Source: a bacterium
GTDB taxonomy: Bacteria; Atribacterota; Phoenicimicrobiia; Phoenicimicrobiales; Phoenicimicrobiaceae
Direction: 5' to 3'
DNA length: 5,244 nt
Assembly (NCBI GenBank): GCA_018819665.1
Contig: JAHJOY010000191.1
Span: forward strand, 1 to 5,244
Of the stretch, positions 4,893 through 5,244 are shown piece after piece. How positions within the stretch are numbered: position 1 is the stretch's first letter; every line of letters begins with the position of its first letter. The notes beneath the pieces are model-generated. The model worked only from the letters and a program-made list of their open reading frames with translations, was not told the DNA's origin and searched no databases. A program made the translations under genes and the position numbers.

Positions 4893-5244
4893 TTATGGTT
4901 CAATTAATTTTCTGTTGTATTTTCTCATAGCTTTTTCAAAGTTATCTTCTATTATTGTCTTTATTGCCTCAGTAGATAGTTGTATTACTTCCTCTATTTT
5001 ATCCTTTTCATTATTGTTAAAATTAGAAAGGACATAAGACACGTAATCAAAATTAAAGTTTACTGATGAGGGATTGCCAATTCCTATTCTCAAACGGGGG
5101 ATGTCTTCGCTGTTCAAATATTGCATAATCGACTCCATCCCCTTGTGGCCTCCGGCACTCCCCCTTTTACGAATCCTTATCTTACCCAATTCTAAATTCA
5201 GGTCATCGTACACTATTAATAAATCTTGAAGGGGTATTTTATAA
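4893..5244 (-). CDS. pth: Peptidyl-tRNA hydrolase, C-terminal 116 residues (5' end beyond right edge)
   Basis: Pth hydrolyses the ester bond of peptidyl-tRNA released from stalled ribosomes, recycling tRNA; it is essential in most bacteria and cytoplasmic. The frame is open to the right edge. It begins YKIPLQDLLIVYDDL, matching the Pth core, where the first Asp of YDDL corresponds to catalytic Asp93 of E. coli. GKIRIRKRGSAGGHKGMESI and PRLRIGIGNP follow, then the C-terminal helix ending KLIEP. A GTG at 5213 (the Val of IVYDD) is internal and not a start, because the family sequence continues upstream of it. About 70-75 N-terminal residues are missing, including the positions of E. coli Asn10 and His20. 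Where most Pth proteins have GGHNG (E. coli Asn114), this one has GGHKG. It is followed by an intrinsic terminator and lies upstream of mfd in the common pth-mfd order, with galT and pfkA between them. Confidence 0.95.
   Translation of the reverse strand, partial: YKIPLQDLLIVYDDLNLELGKIRIRKRGSAGGHKGMESIMQYLNSEDIPRLRIGIGNPSSVNFNFDYVSYVLSNFNNNEKDKIEEVIQLSTEAIKTIIEDNFEKAMRKYNRKLIEP

Noticed and set aside
4831..5037. Plus-strand frame of 68 codons with a hydrophobic product
   Set aside because: It starts inside the terminator hairpin and runs antisense to pth; the hydrophobicity comes from the A/T-rich complement.
5211..5213. GTG as start of a short 106-residue protein
   Set aside because: The upstream codons continue the Pth core sequence (PLQDLLI), so the GTG is an internal Val of a gene cut by the window edge.

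Overview
The window is a stretch of low-GC bacterial chromosome with four protein genes, all on the minus strand. In the direction of transcription they are pth (peptidyl-tRNA hydrolase, 5' end cut by the right edge), galT (galactose-1-phosphate uridylyltransferase family), pfkA (ATP-type 6-phosphofructokinase) and mfd (transcription-repair coupling factor, 3' end cut by the left edge). All four reading frames are intact where visible. PfkA resembles the enzymes of thermophilic and anaerobic bacteria such as Thermotoga. The base composition and the repeat-filled spacers suggest an uncultivated anaerobic bacterium, but four genes cannot fix the phylum.

Layout: 1-2036 is the first 678 codons of mfd. 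2037-2256 is a spacer bounded by inverted heptamer arrays. 2257-3222 is pfkA. 3223-3501 is a spacer made almost entirely of degenerate tandem 8-mers and then 7-mers, which run into the last codons of galT. 3502-4518 is galT. 4519-4809 is a long leader with inverted heptamer arrays and a plausible promoter at 4780-4808. 4810-4843 is a strong bidirectional hairpin terminator. 4893-5244 is the 3' part of pth.

Functionally, pth and mfd are housekeeping genes that lie close together in many bacteria (for example spoVC-fin-mfd in Bacillus subtilis). Here two sugar-metabolism genes, galT and pfkA, lie between them. The terminator separates pth from the rest. No convincing terminator was seen between galT, pfkA and mfd, so these three may share a transcript starting near 4773, though internal promoters are possible.

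The most unusual content is noncoding. All three spacers are built from short degenerate words with a period of 7 (in one place 8). Neighbouring words resemble each other but drift along the array, related words recur between spacers, and two spacers carry the arrays as inverted arms about 150-170 bp apart. They resemble in kind the short tandemly repeated repetitive (STRR) heptamers of cyanobacteria, but these words, the drift, the inverted arrangement and the 8-to-7 period switch match no family I can name.
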